Assembly (NCBI RefSeq): GCF_015644725.1
Contig: NZ_CP064795.1
Span: 618,501 to 682,500 of the forward strand
Length of the DNA stretch: 64,000 nucleotides
DNA from: Salinimonas marina
GTDB taxonomy: Bacteria; Pseudomonadota; Gammaproteobacteria; Enterobacterales; Alteromonadaceae
Reading direction: 5' to 3'
Each line of letters opens with the position of its first letter. Positions within the stretch are counted from its first letter, which is position 1. Below the pieces are notes generated by a model. That model had not been told where the DNA came from. It worked only from the letters and a program-made list of their open reading frames with translations, and did no database searches. Made by a program: the position numbers and the translations under genes. This document shows, piece after piece, positions 36,524 to 46,768 of this stretch.

Positions 36524-37030
36524 CTAGGCTGCGGTGGCCTTATCGGCGCTCACTTCGCGCAAGCCTGGGTGCTTCGCAATAACACTGGCCAACGGGGCCT
36601 CCTGCTCAGCTTTGGTATCCACAAAAAAGATATGGTGACCTTTCTTCAAGATCTTCTGGAAGTGTTTGAATTTTTGATTGGGTAGTTGTAGCCCTATCAG
36701 GCCACCTTCCCAGATACAAAAGCCCAGGATTACCAGCGCGCCGAAAATGTAAGGTAACCAGCCCACGACCGTATTGTGTAAATCAAGAAAATAGGTGACA
36801 GACAACAAGACAACCGCGGCCACAATTCCAACTGCCGCCCCCAGTTCTGATGAATGGACAATGTCTTTTTTTAAAAAAGGCGTGAGGGCATGCAAATGAT
36901 GCTGTTCAAGCTCGGCATCATTTTCGCTCAACACGTGGATTTGCCTCCTGCCAACACCCTGCTGCTCCAATTCTTTCTCGACAATTTCTAAATCGTCAAG
37001 ATCATCGCAAATATAGTAATGACGTAACAT
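36524..37030 (-). CDS. Two-helix membrane protein of unknown function
   Basis: This 168-residue protein has a soluble alpha/beta N-terminal part (MLRHYYICDDLDDLEIVEKE and RRQIHVLSENDAELE), two adjacent membrane helices (GAAVGIVAAVVLLSVTYFL and LPYIFGALVILGFCIWEGG, about 65-115) and a C-terminal strand-helix part with KGHHIFFVDTKAEQE. This layout resembles a conserved gammaproteobacterial family annotated variably as magnesium-transporter-like, but I would not assign a role. It is monocistronic. Confidence 0.75.
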   Translation of the reverse strand: MLRHYYICDDLDDLEIVEKELEQQGVGRRQIHVLSENDAELEQHHLHALTPFLKKDIVHSSELGAAVGIVAAVVLLSVTYFLDLHNTVVGWLPYIFGALVILGFCIWEGGLIGLQLPNQKFKHFQKILKKGHHIFFVDTKAEQEAPLASVIAKHPGLREVSADKATAA

Positions 37031-37673
37031 AGCAAACTCCCGACCGTCTTGTTAATGAACGATACCGAACCTGATACAACGCAGGAGGCCACCTATAAGT
37101 ATAGAACAGTTTTTAAAAACAGGGATTGCTGTTGGTCGCAAAAGCTGGCAGCTGTAAGCTTACCGGTCACGCCCAAAGCAAAAATGATTTTACGAAGCCT
37201 TAGCTAAATTCACTACAAAGTGTTCTGCGGTTCCATCAAAAAGCTTTGCAAGCGCTGAGGGCATGACAGTGCGGCTTTACTGAAGAAGAGTCATGGTAAA
37301 GCGCCTGGTGACACTAATACTTTGCTTATCTTCAGGTTCTCCCCAGAGAAATCGGCCAGAAATTTAAGAAAATGCTTTTCGGCAAGTACCTACCGTCACA
37401 GTGCGTGGTGGTAATGCTGCACAGCATGCCGGTGTTAACTGAAGTCTGACATCAAGCCGCACGCCAGGTAGCCCTGAAATTAAAAAGGTTGCTCATTCGC
37501 GTAACGCCTCAGCGAGTAATATACTTGATGATGTAATTGCAAATACTCAAGTAACGGTGCGTGCTCAACGCTTATCAATAAAAACAGTTCAGCACATCGG
37601 TAAACATCTCAGTAATTAGCTTTGTTCTAGGTGCTGAGCGCCCTGGTACACACCAAGGGCAAAGGAGAATAGC
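37031..37673. other. Intergenic, no gene seen
   Basis: There is no coding frame with acceptable composition. It includes the promoter and leader of the MBL-fold gene, with ribosome site AAAGGAGAA at about 37661. Confidence 0.4.
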
Positions 37674-39092
37674 ATGGCGTCATTGACTTTTTACGGGGCG
37701 GTAGAGGGCATCACCGGTTCTATGTATTTGTTGCTCGTTGGCGATAAAAAGGTACTGCTGGATTGCGGGCTTTTTCAGGGCAGACGCAAAGAAGAAGCGG
37801 CTAATCATCAACCCTTTCCGTTTGCGGTGGCTGAGTTGGATGCAGTGGTACTTTCTCATGCCCACCTGGACCACTCTGGTCGCTTGCCGTTGTTGGTAGC
37901 GGAGGGATATGAGGGGCCTATTTACATGACCAATCCCACTTCTGATTTAATTGCGGTATTGCTAAAGGACGCGGCCTCTTTACAAGAACGCGACGCCGAA
38001 TGGGAAAATAAACGCAGACGTAGAGCGGGAAAGACAGAAATTGAGCCCCTGTACACCCTGGAAGATGTTGATGAAACCCTACGTTATTGCCGGGGCGCTG
38101 CCTATTATAAACGGCACAATTTAACTGCGGGTATCGATGTTTGCTTTCAGGATGCTGGGCACATCCTGGGTTCTGCCATTGTGGAGATATTTATAACCGA
38201 AAATGGTCAGCATAAGAAGCTGGTGTTTTCCGGTGATTTAGGCAATTCGCAGGCCGCATTATTACGTGATCCCAGCATAGTTGAACAGGCTGATATGTTG
38301 TTGCTGGAGTCCACCTATGGCGATCGTGAGCATCGCACCATGGCCGAAACATTACAAGAGTTTGAGGATGTGATTGCAGACGCGTCTGCCAATGGGGGGA
38401 ACATATTAATTCCGTCGTTCGCGGTAGGCAGGACCCAGGAAATAATATTTCGTCTGGGGGAGTTATATCAGCAAGGCAAAATAAAGCACCAGGTGGTTTA
38501 TTTAGACAGCCCCATGGCCATCGCGGTAACCGAAATTTATCACCGGTATCAGCATGTGTATAACGATGAGGATATGCAAGCCATTGAGCAGCATTCGCCG
38601 GCAGGCGGGATGAAAAGTAAGAGCCTGCACAGCTTTTTGCCTTCTCTGCGTTACAGTACCACCACCGAAGAGTCTATTGCACTTAATCGCATCGTCAGTG
38701 GTGCGATATTTATCGCAGGCAGCGGCATGTGTAATGGCGGACGCATTCGTCATCATTTTAAACACAACTTGTGGCGCAAGCAGTCCCACGTAATTTTTGT
38801 CGGATTTCAGGCCGTTGGAACACCCGGGCGGGCGCTGGTGGATGGCGCTAAAAAATTTAAAATTGGGGGCGACGAGATTGCGGTCAAAGCACAAATACAT
38901 ACACTTGGCGGTTTTTCAGCCCATGCCAGCCAAGCCCAGTTACTTGATTGGTTAGCGCACTTCAAAAGCACTAAACCACGATTGTTTTTAGTGCATGGCG
39001 AAAGCGGGGCCAAAGAGGCACTTAAACAGGCAGTGGGTGCGCATGGATGGCAAGCGGTTATCCCCGTGCTGGGTCAGACAGTCACTCTGTAA
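37674..39092 (+). CDS. MBL-fold beta-CASP RNA-processing type hydrolase
   Basis: This 472-residue protein has the metallo-beta-lactamase metal motif SHAHLDHSGRLP (HxHxDH, about residues 61-72), a further histidine in DAGHILGSA, Asp in VFSGDLGNS, a beta-CASP domain, and the C-terminal RMMBL part with HTLGGFSAHASQAQLLDW and LVHGE. The family cleaves RNA by zinc-dependent hydrolysis (CPSF73 and RNase J relatives). Proteobacterial members of this size are poorly studied. It is intact and preceded by a strong ribosome site. Confidence 0.93.
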   Translation: MASLTFYGAVEGITGSMYLLLVGDKKVLLDCGLFQGRRKEEAANHQPFPFAVAELDAVVLSHAHLDHSGRLPLLVAEGYEGPIYMTNPTSDLIAVLLKDAASLQERDAEWENKRRRRAGKTEIEPLYTLEDVDETLRYCRGAAYYKRHNLTAGIDVCFQDAGHILGSAIVEIFITENGQHKKLVFSGDLGNSQAALLRDPSIVEQADMLLLESTYGDREHRTMAETLQEFEDVIADASANGGNILIPSFAVGRTQEIIFRLGELYQQGKIKHQVVYLDSPMAIAVTEIYHRYQHVYNDEDMQAIEQHSPAGGMKSKSLHSFLPSLRYSTTTEESIALNRIVSGAIFIAGSGMCNGGRIRHHFKHNLWRKQSHVIFVGFQAVGTPGRALVDGAKKFKIGGDEIAVKAQIHTLGGFSAHASQAQLLDWLAHFKSTKPRLFLVHGESGAKEALKQAVGAHGWQAVIPVLGQTVTL

Positions 39093-39406
39093 TACACGAA
39101 TTCGCAATAATAGCTCTTTTATCAAACAATCCTCACGTGCCAGCTATTTAAAAGTTTTCAAGCTGACATTTTGATAAAACAAAATGTGGCCGAAGGTATG
39201 ACACCGCGCTAATTGACCTTTAGGGAGCGACGAACCTGGCCCTGATTTTTACACCATGTGGTCCACTGGTTGGTGCAGTTGACTCTAGTGGTTTTCCCCT
39301 ATGGTGATTGACGGATTTTTATTCGATGCTGAGATGGTTCTGCTATCCAGGTGATTTCAGGTATTGAAACCTGACACCGATAGCTTAAAAATTAAAGGAT
39401 CGGATA
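39093..39406. other. Intergenic leader region of the M36 peptidase
   Basis: No gene is seen. The ribosome site AAAGGAT lies just before the next start. Confidence 0.4.
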
Positions 39407-42400
39407 ATGAGAAAAAGAAACCTGGTATATGCGGCCCTTGCTGCGGCATTGCCCTTTATGGCCAACTCATCGAATGTACACGCACCCCTTGATACATCTT
39501 CCCACCGCATTGCTGAAATCAATCTCAATGACAGTTATGTAAAGACACCAGCAAATACTGAGCTGTCGACGGCATTGGCGCAACTGCAAGCGGCATTCCC
39601 CAACGCCACGTCTCGCACTACCAGCGGCAACTTAGACACTGTCTTTGGGATTGCGGTCGAGGTATCAGGAAGCTCACCTGAATCCATGGGCCAGGATTTT
39701 ATCAGCAGGCACTCCGCCTTGCTGGGCGGTTTGACCTCAGAAGACCTGGTGTTTAACCCGTTTCGTAGTAAAACTGCACTGGGCGGGCATTTAGTACGTT
39801 TCGATCAGGTTGTGGATGGCATTAAAGTAAAAGATCGTGGTCTTGGGTTACTGATCGATGAATCTGGGGTGGTGAGAGCCGTCTTTGCTGATACCGTCAA
39901 TAACCCCATAATAACCAACAGCAGCGTATTGAGTGCAGAGGCCGCAGTAGCAGTTGCCACGGCCGACTTAGTTACCAACCAACGCACATTACCCATTGAA
40001 GCGCTCGATGTATTAAACCCGGCCTATTCACAAATTGAGAAAAGTCTGGGTGTATTCGCTAAGCCGGTGCCCCAACAAGTGGTCGTGCAGGACCATGATA
40101 CCTTGCGTATGGCATGGCGGTTCTTTTACTACTCGACGAACCCTTTCGGCGTGTTTGAATATGTTATTGACGCCCAGAGCGGCGAAATACTTGCCAGAAA
40201 CGATCAGGTAAGAACTTTGTTACCTGGAGATAATGATGCACAAGCAACCCAGACAGGTGCTTTGCAACAAACCGCGGATTATTTTCCTACGTTTCCACCC
40301 ATTACAGATTCAATGCAACGCGAGTGTTTAATTGAAGATGAGGCGGGCGGCTACACAGGAAAGCCCAAAGGCATGGAGCGCATTAATCTTCGCAAATTTG
40401 ATGACTCTAATGTGGTCACCGGGGTGGAAGGCCTGTTAACAGGTAAGCATGCGGTTATTGAAAGTGCACTGGTGACCAAAGGGCCTTTCCCCCAGGCCGC
40501 TCTTGGTACCTATCACTTTAGTGAAGACTCGGCAATAGAGGCGCGACCAAAAGAAAATGACCACGTGACGCCGTCCCCTGCACACCATATTGACGGGATC
40601 AGTCAGTTTATCTATATCACCACTTTACTGGAGTATCTGGATTACCTGCATAAAGAAGGTGACAGTGTACACAGTCGCGGTGTGGGCGATGGCTCGTTTC
40701 CAAACAGCTACCCGAATGAAGCGGTGCCGCTGACCGGGGTAGTGCATATTCCTAATGTACTGGATCCACCTGATAACCCAGCTGATCCCGATTTTATGGC
40801 AAAACTGCTGGGGCTCGATAATGCGTTTGCTGTGCCATTGTCCCAGGAAATTGCTGGTGAAGAAGTGGTGGTGAATCCCACTGCGTATGGCCACGGATTT
40901 TTGTTTAACAACCTGGCGTTGGACTTCTCTGTACCTATCCACGAAGGCACACACGCTACTATAACGCCCATTGCCGGCTTTGAGGGCGGGCCCGAAGGCG
41001 GTGCTCTAAACGAAGGGCAGGCCGATTTGTGGGCCTACACCGTTGGTGAGACTCCTGATTTAGGTACCTACCCGGTCAACTCGTGCGATCTTCGCAATTA
41101 TCTTGAAGAGTTAGATGTCGATCCTGACTCATTTGAGTTTATCCGTTCTGCGCAAAGTCAGATCCGTTATTCGCAGCTCGGCACCCGCGACAATGCCTTT
41201 GAAGTCCACCGTGACGGTGAAATTTACGCCGGCGCCATGTGGGACCTGCGTGAACTGATGGTGGAACTGCAGCCACGCAGCGAATTTAAGCGCCCTGACT
41301 CTGTCACTGGGGAGCCCACTCAGGATATAAGCCTGGGTAAAGAGACCTGGGAGCGAATCTTCTTAGGCTCTATGTATGTATTAGGTGTGACTGCGCCTGA
41401 TACCTTCGTAAAAGCCAGAGATGCAGTACTAATTGCTGATGCCGCATTGTACCCCAGTGATGCACTGGATTTGACGGCTCCTGGCCGCCATCACGCTCTG
41501 ATAGAGAGGGTATTTGCGGCCCGTGAAATGGGCGCCAATGCGAAAGCACCAGTGGGTGGTCGTCAAACCGTATCCACTGCCGTAAGTGAGTTCACCGCCG
41601 GTCAGGAAAAACCAGCTACCCCAGCCGCGGTCGATGCCCATATTACTTCAGACGATGCAATTGAAATTACCTGGGACGCCGTGCCAGAGGCTGTCGCCTA
41701 TCAGGTGCTAAAACGCAAAAAAGGAACAAGTTCGCGCTTGTTTACCGGTGTACCGACCAGAGAATACTATGAAGGTGACGTCACGTTTGATGGCTTCACC
41801 CACGTAGAATTTGTTACCGGTGACACTGTGTACGTGGATAAAGGCCAGGGCTTAGGCCGGGGTGCAGGGCAGGGGATTGACTCCTTCGACTACGAATATG
41901 TAGTCAGAGCCATTGCGCCGGCCAGCAATAAACAAGTTGGCTTTTCAAATATGTCGGGGATTGCCTCCACCGGGCTGGATGCTGTGGATGTGAGCAAGCA
42001 GGTTGATTATAAAATTGACAATGTGAGCTACAGCGATGGCATTTTTGCCTTCGATCTGGCGCTGATCAACACGGGTGATAAGCAGATTTACGGTCCTGTT
42101 GATTTTAACATCACCCGCATCAGCGAGCGTAGCGTGACCGTATTGAACGCCGATAACGGTGGTACCGGGCAGCGTCGTGATACCGCTACATTCAGGTTTG
42201 ATCAGTCACTGGCTGCAGATGGCACGTCTGGGACCCGCCATGTGAAACTGGATAACCCGAATGGCAAACTCTTCACCTTGCGCGCGCGTATTAACGGCTA
42301 CGAGGCTGGTGCCTCGTCTACCGGGGTGGGCGAAACACCGACTAACGATACCTCTGAGCCCAATGAGCAAGGCGTGGTATACCACAATATCGAAGAGCAT

Positions 42401-42829
42401 ACCGGCGTTATCATCATTGGTGCGGCGGACGAAGCGCTGGTTGAAGGTGTCGACTATGTGGATATTCCCTTCACCGCGTTACCCAGTGCCTCGAGCGTGG
42501 TGGCGACGCTAAGTGCCGATGCTGAAGTGGTGGCAGTACCGGATCTTGACTTTGAGTTACTGGATGCAGAAGGCAATATCATGGACACATCTGGCAACCT
42601 TGGCTCCAACGAGCAAGTGGGCGGCGGTATTGTCCCAGGCCAGACGTACCGGGCACGAGTGAACGGCTGGGCCAATGGCCCCACCACCTACCGGGTAGTG
42701 ATTGATCAATTCGTTAGCGACGAGCAGGATGCCAATGTTGATCAAAACGGTGACTCGACCACGGGTACGGTGTCGTTTGAGTTTAATCCTCTGACACACA
42801 CCATCACGCCGGTAGGATTAGTTAACTAA
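39407..42829 (+). CDS. Secreted M36-family (fungalysin-like) metallopeptidase
   Basis: This 1140-residue precursor has a signal peptide (about 1-26), an FTP/PepSY-type propeptide (about 60-260) and a peptidase domain with the zinc motif PIHEGTHATI (HExxH, about residue 512). GGALNEGQADLWAY follows, with the third zinc ligand Glu. The C-terminal 400 residues are beta-sandwich modules, including a fibronectin-like stretch (DDAIEITWDAVPEAVAYQV, about 748) and further Ig-like segments. It probably degrades extracellular protein for nutrition. The spacing between the HExxH and Glu motifs fits M36. A terminator follows. Confidence 0.88.
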   Translation: MRKRNLVYAALAAALPFMANSSNVHAPLDTSSHRIAEINLNDSYVKTPANTELSTALAQLQAAFPNATSRTTSGNLDTVFGIAVEVSGSSPESMGQDFISRHSALLGGLTSEDLVFNPFRSKTALGGHLVRFDQVVDGIKVKDRGLGLLIDESGVVRAVFADTVNNPIITNSSVLSAEAAVAVATADLVTNQRTLPIEALDVLNPAYSQIEKSLGVFAKPVPQQVVVQDHDTLRMAWRFFYYSTNPFGVFEYVIDAQSGEILARNDQVRTLLPGDNDAQATQTGALQQTADYFPTFPPITDSMQRECLIEDEAGGYTGKPKGMERINLRKFDDSNVVTGVEGLLTGKHAVIESALVTKGPFPQAALGTYHFSEDSAIEARPKENDHVTPSPAHHIDGISQFIYITTLLEYLDYLHKEGDSVHSRGVGDGSFPNSYPNEAVPLTGVVHIPNVLDPPDNPADPDFMAKLLGLDNAFAVPLSQEIAGEEVVVNPTAYGHGFLFNNLALDFSVPIHEGTHATITPIAGFEGGPEGGALNEGQADLWAYTVGETPDLGTYPVNSCDLRNYLEELDVDPDSFEFIRSAQSQIRYSQLGTRDNAFEVHRDGEIYAGAMWDLRELMVELQPRSEFKRPDSVTGEPTQDISLGKETWERIFLGSMYVLGVTAPDTFVKARDAVLIADAALYPSDALDLTAPGRHHALIERVFAAREMGANAKAPVGGRQTVSTAVSEFTAGQEKPATPAAVDAHITSDDAIEITWDAVPEAVAYQVLKRKKGTSSRLFTGVPTREYYEGDVTFDGFTHVEFVTGDTVYVDKGQGLGRGAGQGIDSFDYEYVVRAIAPASNKQVGFSNMSGIASTGLDAVDVSKQVDYKIDNVSYSDGIFAFDLALINTGDKQIYGPVDFNITRISERSVTVLNADNGGTGQRRDTATFRFDQSLAADGTSGTRHVKLDNPNGKLFTLRARINGYEAGASSTGVGETPTNDTSEPNEQGVVYHNIEEHTGVIIIGAADEALVEGVDYVDIPFTALPSASSVVATLSADAEVVAVPDLDFELLDAEGNIMDTSGNLGSNEQVGGGIVPGQTYRARVNGWANGPTTYRVVIDQFVSDEQDANVDQNGDSTTGTVSFEFNPLTHTITPVGLVN

Positions 42830-42846
42830 CTCTGACCGCGAATTAC

Positions 42847-42886
42847 AGCCCTACTTGCTTGTGCCAAAGCAGTAGGGCTTTTTTTG
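42847..42886 (+). terminator. Rho-independent terminator after the M36 peptidase
   Basis: AGCCCTACT and AGTAGGGCT form the outer stem, with TGCTT/AAGC-like inner pairs, followed by a run of T. Confidence 0.9.
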
Positions 42887-43011
42887 TATTGCCTGTGGCG
42901 CTCTGGATTCGAACGCTAATCTACGCCAGGCTAACCGCACACTATGAGTCACTTATACACCCCGGCACGGGGGATCAAGCCAGGCAGGCCACCGCTGTCA
43001 AATGCGCGGCT

Positions 43012-43470
43012 TTAATGTTCTTGTTGGGTAACGCGATCACTGAGACTGCCCAATACCGTTTCAATTTTTTTCAAATACTTGTCACAGCCTTCAATCCCAT
43101 GGCGCGTTTTCAAGTACTCCGGGTCATTATAACCCAGCCACACCTGCCCCTTGTCGTCTTGCCATACCAAGGCTTTTTGCGGAAGATCGATGGCTACCGT
43201 CGGCGCGCATTGCATCAGGGGGGTACCAATCTTGGGGTTACCAAAAATCAGCGTTGTTGTAGGCCGTAATGAAAGACTCACATTATCAGCATTGGCGGCA
43301 TGGTCGATACGCGTAAAGAAGGTCAGTTTCTTCTCGTTTACTAACTGCTCAAAGCGATCGGCCGTTTCGGTGACCGAATAGGCACTTGGCTTTTTTATCA
43401 GTCCTTCGGCGGCCTGCACCGTAAAGGTCATCAGTGCCGAAAGCGCTAACAGGTTCAGATGAACTTTCAT
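43012..43470 (-). CDS. DUF302-domain periplasmic protein
   Basis: This 152-residue protein has a signal peptide ending TVQAAEG (about residue 24) and then a DUF302 domain. The domain begins YSVTETADRFEQLVNEKKL and includes FTRIDHAANADNVSL, then RPTTTLIFGNPKIGTPLMQ and the LPQKALVWQDDKGQVWLGYN strand. Family proteins are about this size and their ligand is unknown. It is preceded by a good ribosome site. Confidence 0.9.
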   Translation of the reverse strand: MKVHLNLLALSALMTFTVQAAEGLIKKPSAYSVTETADRFEQLVNEKKLTFFTRIDHAANADNVSLSLRPTTTLIFGNPKIGTPLMQCAPTVAIDLPQKALVWQDDKGQVWLGYNDPEYLKTRHGIEGCDKYLKKIETVLGSLSDRVTQQEH

Positions 43471-43835
43471 CTTTTTCTCCTTTTGATGTAAGGGGCGGAT
43501 AAGGCGTTTATGCGTCGAATATTACGAAAAACCAGACGCCACAAAGTACTTACCTCCGTGGGAACACGGCCGATCATCAGCGGGATGTTTTCACTGCCGT
43601 CAATATCGTGATTGAAGCGAGGCAGTATAAAAACGAAATTGCAGTAGTGAAGATGCTGAAAATAGCAGAGGTTGGGGCAGTAACTGGCTTAACAGAGCAT
43701 CACATATCAATCGCTCTGTCTGTGTTGCCCGCCGGGAATCTGAGTAGGGTATCCATCCTAAACGACCGGTATCGCCTTACGCCACTTTTTGCACACTCCT
43801 ATCAGGCGAGAGTCAGGGCGAGGTGAGTTGGACAA
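43471..43835. other. Intergenic, no gene supported
   Basis: A plus-strand frame of 72 codons at 43608 lacks a ribosome site and a recognisable motif. Confidence 0.35.
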
Positions 43836-45155
43836 TCAAAGCGTCTCACTTTTCAATGGAAACTTTATACAGACACTCAAAGATTTTTTGTCGTAAACGT
43901 AGTCAATACTGCCGCCTAACGCTTTAACTAAAGCGTTCACTATAGCTAAGCCAAGGCCGGTGCCTCGCGCAGAGCTATCTCGCCAGAAGCGCTGCGACAT
44001 TTTTTCGAGGGTTTCGTCAGCAAGGAGCGCAGCATTCTGCACCTCAATCTTGAAGTCATCAGTGCTTTCTTTAATCATCAGCGATATCGGCGGGCCTGTC
44101 TGCCCATGATGGCGGGCATTTTCTACTAAATTCTTGATAATAATACTGAAGGCAAAAGCGGGAATGTGAGTGATAACTGCAGCGCATTCAAGCTGAATAT
44201 CAATATTGCTACGAGCAAAGCCTAATTGTTCAAATACGCTGTCCAATTCATGGTGCAGATTCCAGGGCTGAACATTGCCCCGCGCGCCATCGTTTTCCAC
44301 CCGTGCAAGCAAAAGCAAGTTCTCCACCAGGCTCTGAAGCCGCAGTGCACTGGCAAGACTTTGTCTGATGGCGTTATTCTTAGGCTCGCCATCGGTAATT
44401 TTGGCAACTTGTAACTGACTGATGATACCGGTCAGCGGGGTTCTCAACTCGTGCGCAGCATTGGCGGTGAAGGATTTTTCCCTTTCGATGACGCCTTCAA
44501 GTTTTCCAAACAGAGAATTTTGGCTATCGATAAGCGGGGACAGCTCGATAAGTTTGTGCTCTAGCTGGATAGGCTTTAAATCATCTGGCGATCTGTTGGT
44601 AATCGCCTTTTTCAGTCGTTGAAGCGGCTTGAGCTCGCGGCCTATCGCAAACCAAATAATCACAAACGACACTATGATGGCTATGAAGGTAGGTAATGCA
44701 CTCACCAGTACCATACTAACAAAGATAGAACGACGTTCAGATAGTTTTTCTGCAATCGCAATATTAAGATCAGGCGTATTTAAGGTGTAGCTTCGCCACT
44801 GGGTTTCGCCGACCATAAAAGAGTTGAAGCCAGAGGTTGCCGTGGGCGGCGAAGCGAACTCACCAGGATGACTGTTAGCAATCACCTCACCGCTTAACGA
44901 GCTAATCTTGCATGCAAGACCTTTGGCCGAGCCACTGTTACTAAACACTTTACTGGCATCGAGCCCCGGTCTGGCTCCCACCTGCGGGTTGGAAAGCGCC
45001 AGGTTGTTGACCATCCGAGCGGTAGACTGCAGCCGGCTATCCATAGCCTGGTTAATTTCATTCTGTAGCTGGGTGATAGAGAAGTAACTCGCAATAAGCC
45101 ACAGCACAAAAAAGACAGGTGCGATAATCAATAGAAGTTTACAGCGAAGGCTCAT
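43836..45155 (-). CDS. Sensor histidine kinase (QseC/PmrB-like)
   Basis: This 439-residue inner-membrane kinase has a first membrane helix (LLLIIAPVFFVLWLIASYF, about 6-24), a periplasmic sensor part of about 120 residues, and a second helix (about 148-170, LVSALPTFIAIIVSFVIIWF). The phosphoacceptor box is FTANAAHELRTPLTGI (about residue 240). The ATP domain shows IIIKNLVENARHHG and GTGLGLAIVNALV. The start overlaps the stop of the response-regulator gene by 4 bases (ATGA). The two genes are divergent from thiol-redox genes, so those may be targets; this is inference from position. Confidence 0.92.
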   Translation of the reverse strand: MSLRCKLLLIIAPVFFVLWLIASYFSITQLQNEINQAMDSRLQSTARMVNNLALSNPQVGARPGLDASKVFSNSGSAKGLACKISSLSGEVIANSHPGEFASPPTATSGFNSFMVGETQWRSYTLNTPDLNIAIAEKLSERRSIFVSMVLVSALPTFIAIIVSFVIIWFAIGRELKPLQRLKKAITNRSPDDLKPIQLEHKLIELSPLIDSQNSLFGKLEGVIEREKSFTANAAHELRTPLTGIISQLQVAKITDGEPKNNAIRQSLASALRLQSLVENLLLLARVENDGARGNVQPWNLHHELDSVFEQLGFARSNIDIQLECAAVITHIPAFAFSIIIKNLVENARHHGQTGPPISLMIKESTDDFKIEVQNAALLADETLEKMSQRFWRDSSARGTGLGLAIVNALVKALGGSIDYVYDKKSLSVCIKFPLKSETL

Positions 45156-45823
45156 TTTTGATCTTCACACGAGGCGAGACGAAACCCAAGGCCACGTTCT
45201 GTGACAATGGTATTTTTACCGATTTTTTTGCGTAAGTTGAACAGATGAACATTAAGGGCATTACTACTGACGTCTTCGTTTACCCCATACACATAGTCTT
45301 TTAGCTGACTTTCCACCAAAACCCGGTTGGGGTTAGATAAAAATGCCACCAGTAGCCGAAGCTCTGAAGCAGACAAGGCTAACCGTTTGTCGCCTAACAT
45401 GGCGAGCTTGTTCTTTAAGTCATATTTTAACTCGCCATGTTGCAAATAATTGTTGTGCTGATGAGTAAACCGTCTATAGACTCTATTGATTCTTGCCACC
45501 AGCTCTTCAAAATCAAAGGGTTTGGTGATGTAGTCATCTGCACCTTGGTTTAAACCCTGAACTTTATCTTCAAGTGCATCTTTGGCTGTTAATAAGATAA
45601 TAGGCATCTCCAGAGACTTGCTTTTAGCAAGGGCGATTAACCCCAGCCCGCTGCCATCGGGTAACGCGATATCTAAGAGACAAAGGTCAAAATGACATGT
45701 AGCGATATGGTGTTTTGCTTCACTTAAAGTTGCCGCGTGCGTCACCTGCATGAGCGCTTTACTCAGGTAAACGCATATCGCATCAGCAATAACTGCATCG
45801 TCCTCAACCAGGAGTATATTCAT
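45152..45823 (-). CDS. OmpR-family response regulator
   Basis: This 223-residue protein has a receiver domain with acidic residues in LLVEDDAVI, phosphoacceptor Asp in LCLLDIALPDGSG (about residue 51), Thr and Lys in ILLTAKDALEDKV and ADDYITKPFDFEEL. The C-terminal winged helix has LSASELRLLVAFLSNP and SNALNVHLFNLRKKIG. It forms a two-gene operon with the overlapping kinase. The promoter region is shared with the divergent TlpA-like gene, about 110 bases apart. Confidence 0.95.
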   Translation of the reverse strand: MNILLVEDDAVIADAICVYLSKALMQVTHAATLSEAKHHIATCHFDLCLLDIALPDGSGLGLIALAKSKSLEMPIILLTAKDALEDKVQGLNQGADDYITKPFDFEELVARINRVYRRFTHQHNNYLQHGELKYDLKNKLAMLGDKRLALSASELRLLVAFLSNPNRVLVESQLKDYVYGVNEDVSSNALNVHLFNLRKKIGKNTIVTERGLGFRLASCEDQK

Positions 45824-45931
45824 AAAACCTTACAGTACGTTGTGGCTTACAAAAAACTTTTCGCAAATTAATACCAAATTAATCTGGGCCAGATAGTCTA
45901 TCAGCATAACTCATCCAAAATTACGTATGTA

Positions 45932-46756
45932 GTGACCAGCATTTCGATAGGCCCATTTGCACTGATGACCAGTACCGCTCTGACGCTCGCCAGTATCCTG
46001 CTATTCTGGTTTTTTGTGAGTTTTTTTACAAGGTCAACCAACTATCAAAAGTTTGCGACTGACACCTTGTTTTGGAGTGTAGTGGCAGGCTTTCTGGTCG
46101 CCCGTATTATGTTTGTTATCGCTTTGTGGGAAGTCTACCAACAGGACTGGGTTTCAGCTTTCGATATCAGGGACGGAGGGTTCAATCAGCAGATAGGCTG
46201 GTTCACCGGCATTATGCTCCTTTTTATCCGTTCCCGGGCCCAGCGTAAACTTGCTACAACTTATTTAAAATCTGCTGTGATTACAGGCGTGGTTGTTTTT
46301 CCACTTTTCGTGGTGAATGTGTGGATGAACAATCAAACCGCGGGTAAAGGCATTGACGTTACCAATTTCGAAGGGGAGCCGGAAACCCTGAATCTGGAGA
46401 TAGGCAAGCCAGTGATAATAAACTTTTGGGCTTCCTGGTGCCCCCCGTGCCGCCGGGAAATGCCGATCTTGCAAGACGCACAGCAACAGCACCGGGATAT
46501 GAAATTTATTTTCGTTAATCAATCGGAAGCACCCGCCGTCGCCCGGGCATTTTTGTCTAAACAAAATATCGAAATAAAAAATGTTTACTATGATTTTTCT
46601 GGGCGTTCAGCCAAAGAGCTTGGGGCCTATGGCCTTCCTACCACCCTCTTTTATAACTCTGAAGGCAAACTGATCAACAGTCATATGGGCGAGCTTTCAG
46701 AAGCAAGTCTGCAACATTATTTGCAGCCATTTCTTGAAGATAATAATGAAACATAG
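45932..46756 (+). CDS. Membrane-anchored TlpA-type thioredoxin fused to a four-helix membrane domain
   Basis: The 274-residue protein starts with GTG. The first 130 residues hold four membrane helices (TALTLASILLFWFFVSFF, FWSVVAGFLVARIMFVIALW, IGWFTGIMLLFI and AVITGVVVFPLFVVNVW), an arrangement reminiscent of prolipoprotein diacylglyceryl transferase-like membrane regions. The rest is a TlpA/ResA thioredoxin domain with NFWASWCPPCRREMP (about residue 170) and the cis-Pro in YGLPTTLFYN. The domain faces the periplasm and would exchange disulfides. A DsbG-like gene follows after 12 bases, so the two probably act together. An ATG 33 bases downstream is an alternative start. Confidence 0.85.
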   Translation: MTSISIGPFALMTSTALTLASILLFWFFVSFFTRSTNYQKFATDTLFWSVVAGFLVARIMFVIALWEVYQQDWVSAFDIRDGGFNQQIGWFTGIMLLFIRSRAQRKLATTYLKSAVITGVVVFPLFVVNVWMNNQTAGKGIDVTNFEGEPETLNLEIGKPVIINFWASWCPPCRREMPILQDAQQQHRDMKFIFVNQSEAPAVARAFLSKQNIEIKNVYYDFSGRSAKELGAYGLPTTLFYNSEGKLINSHMGELSEASLQHYLQPFLEDNNET

Positions 46757-46768
46757 CGGGGTATATCA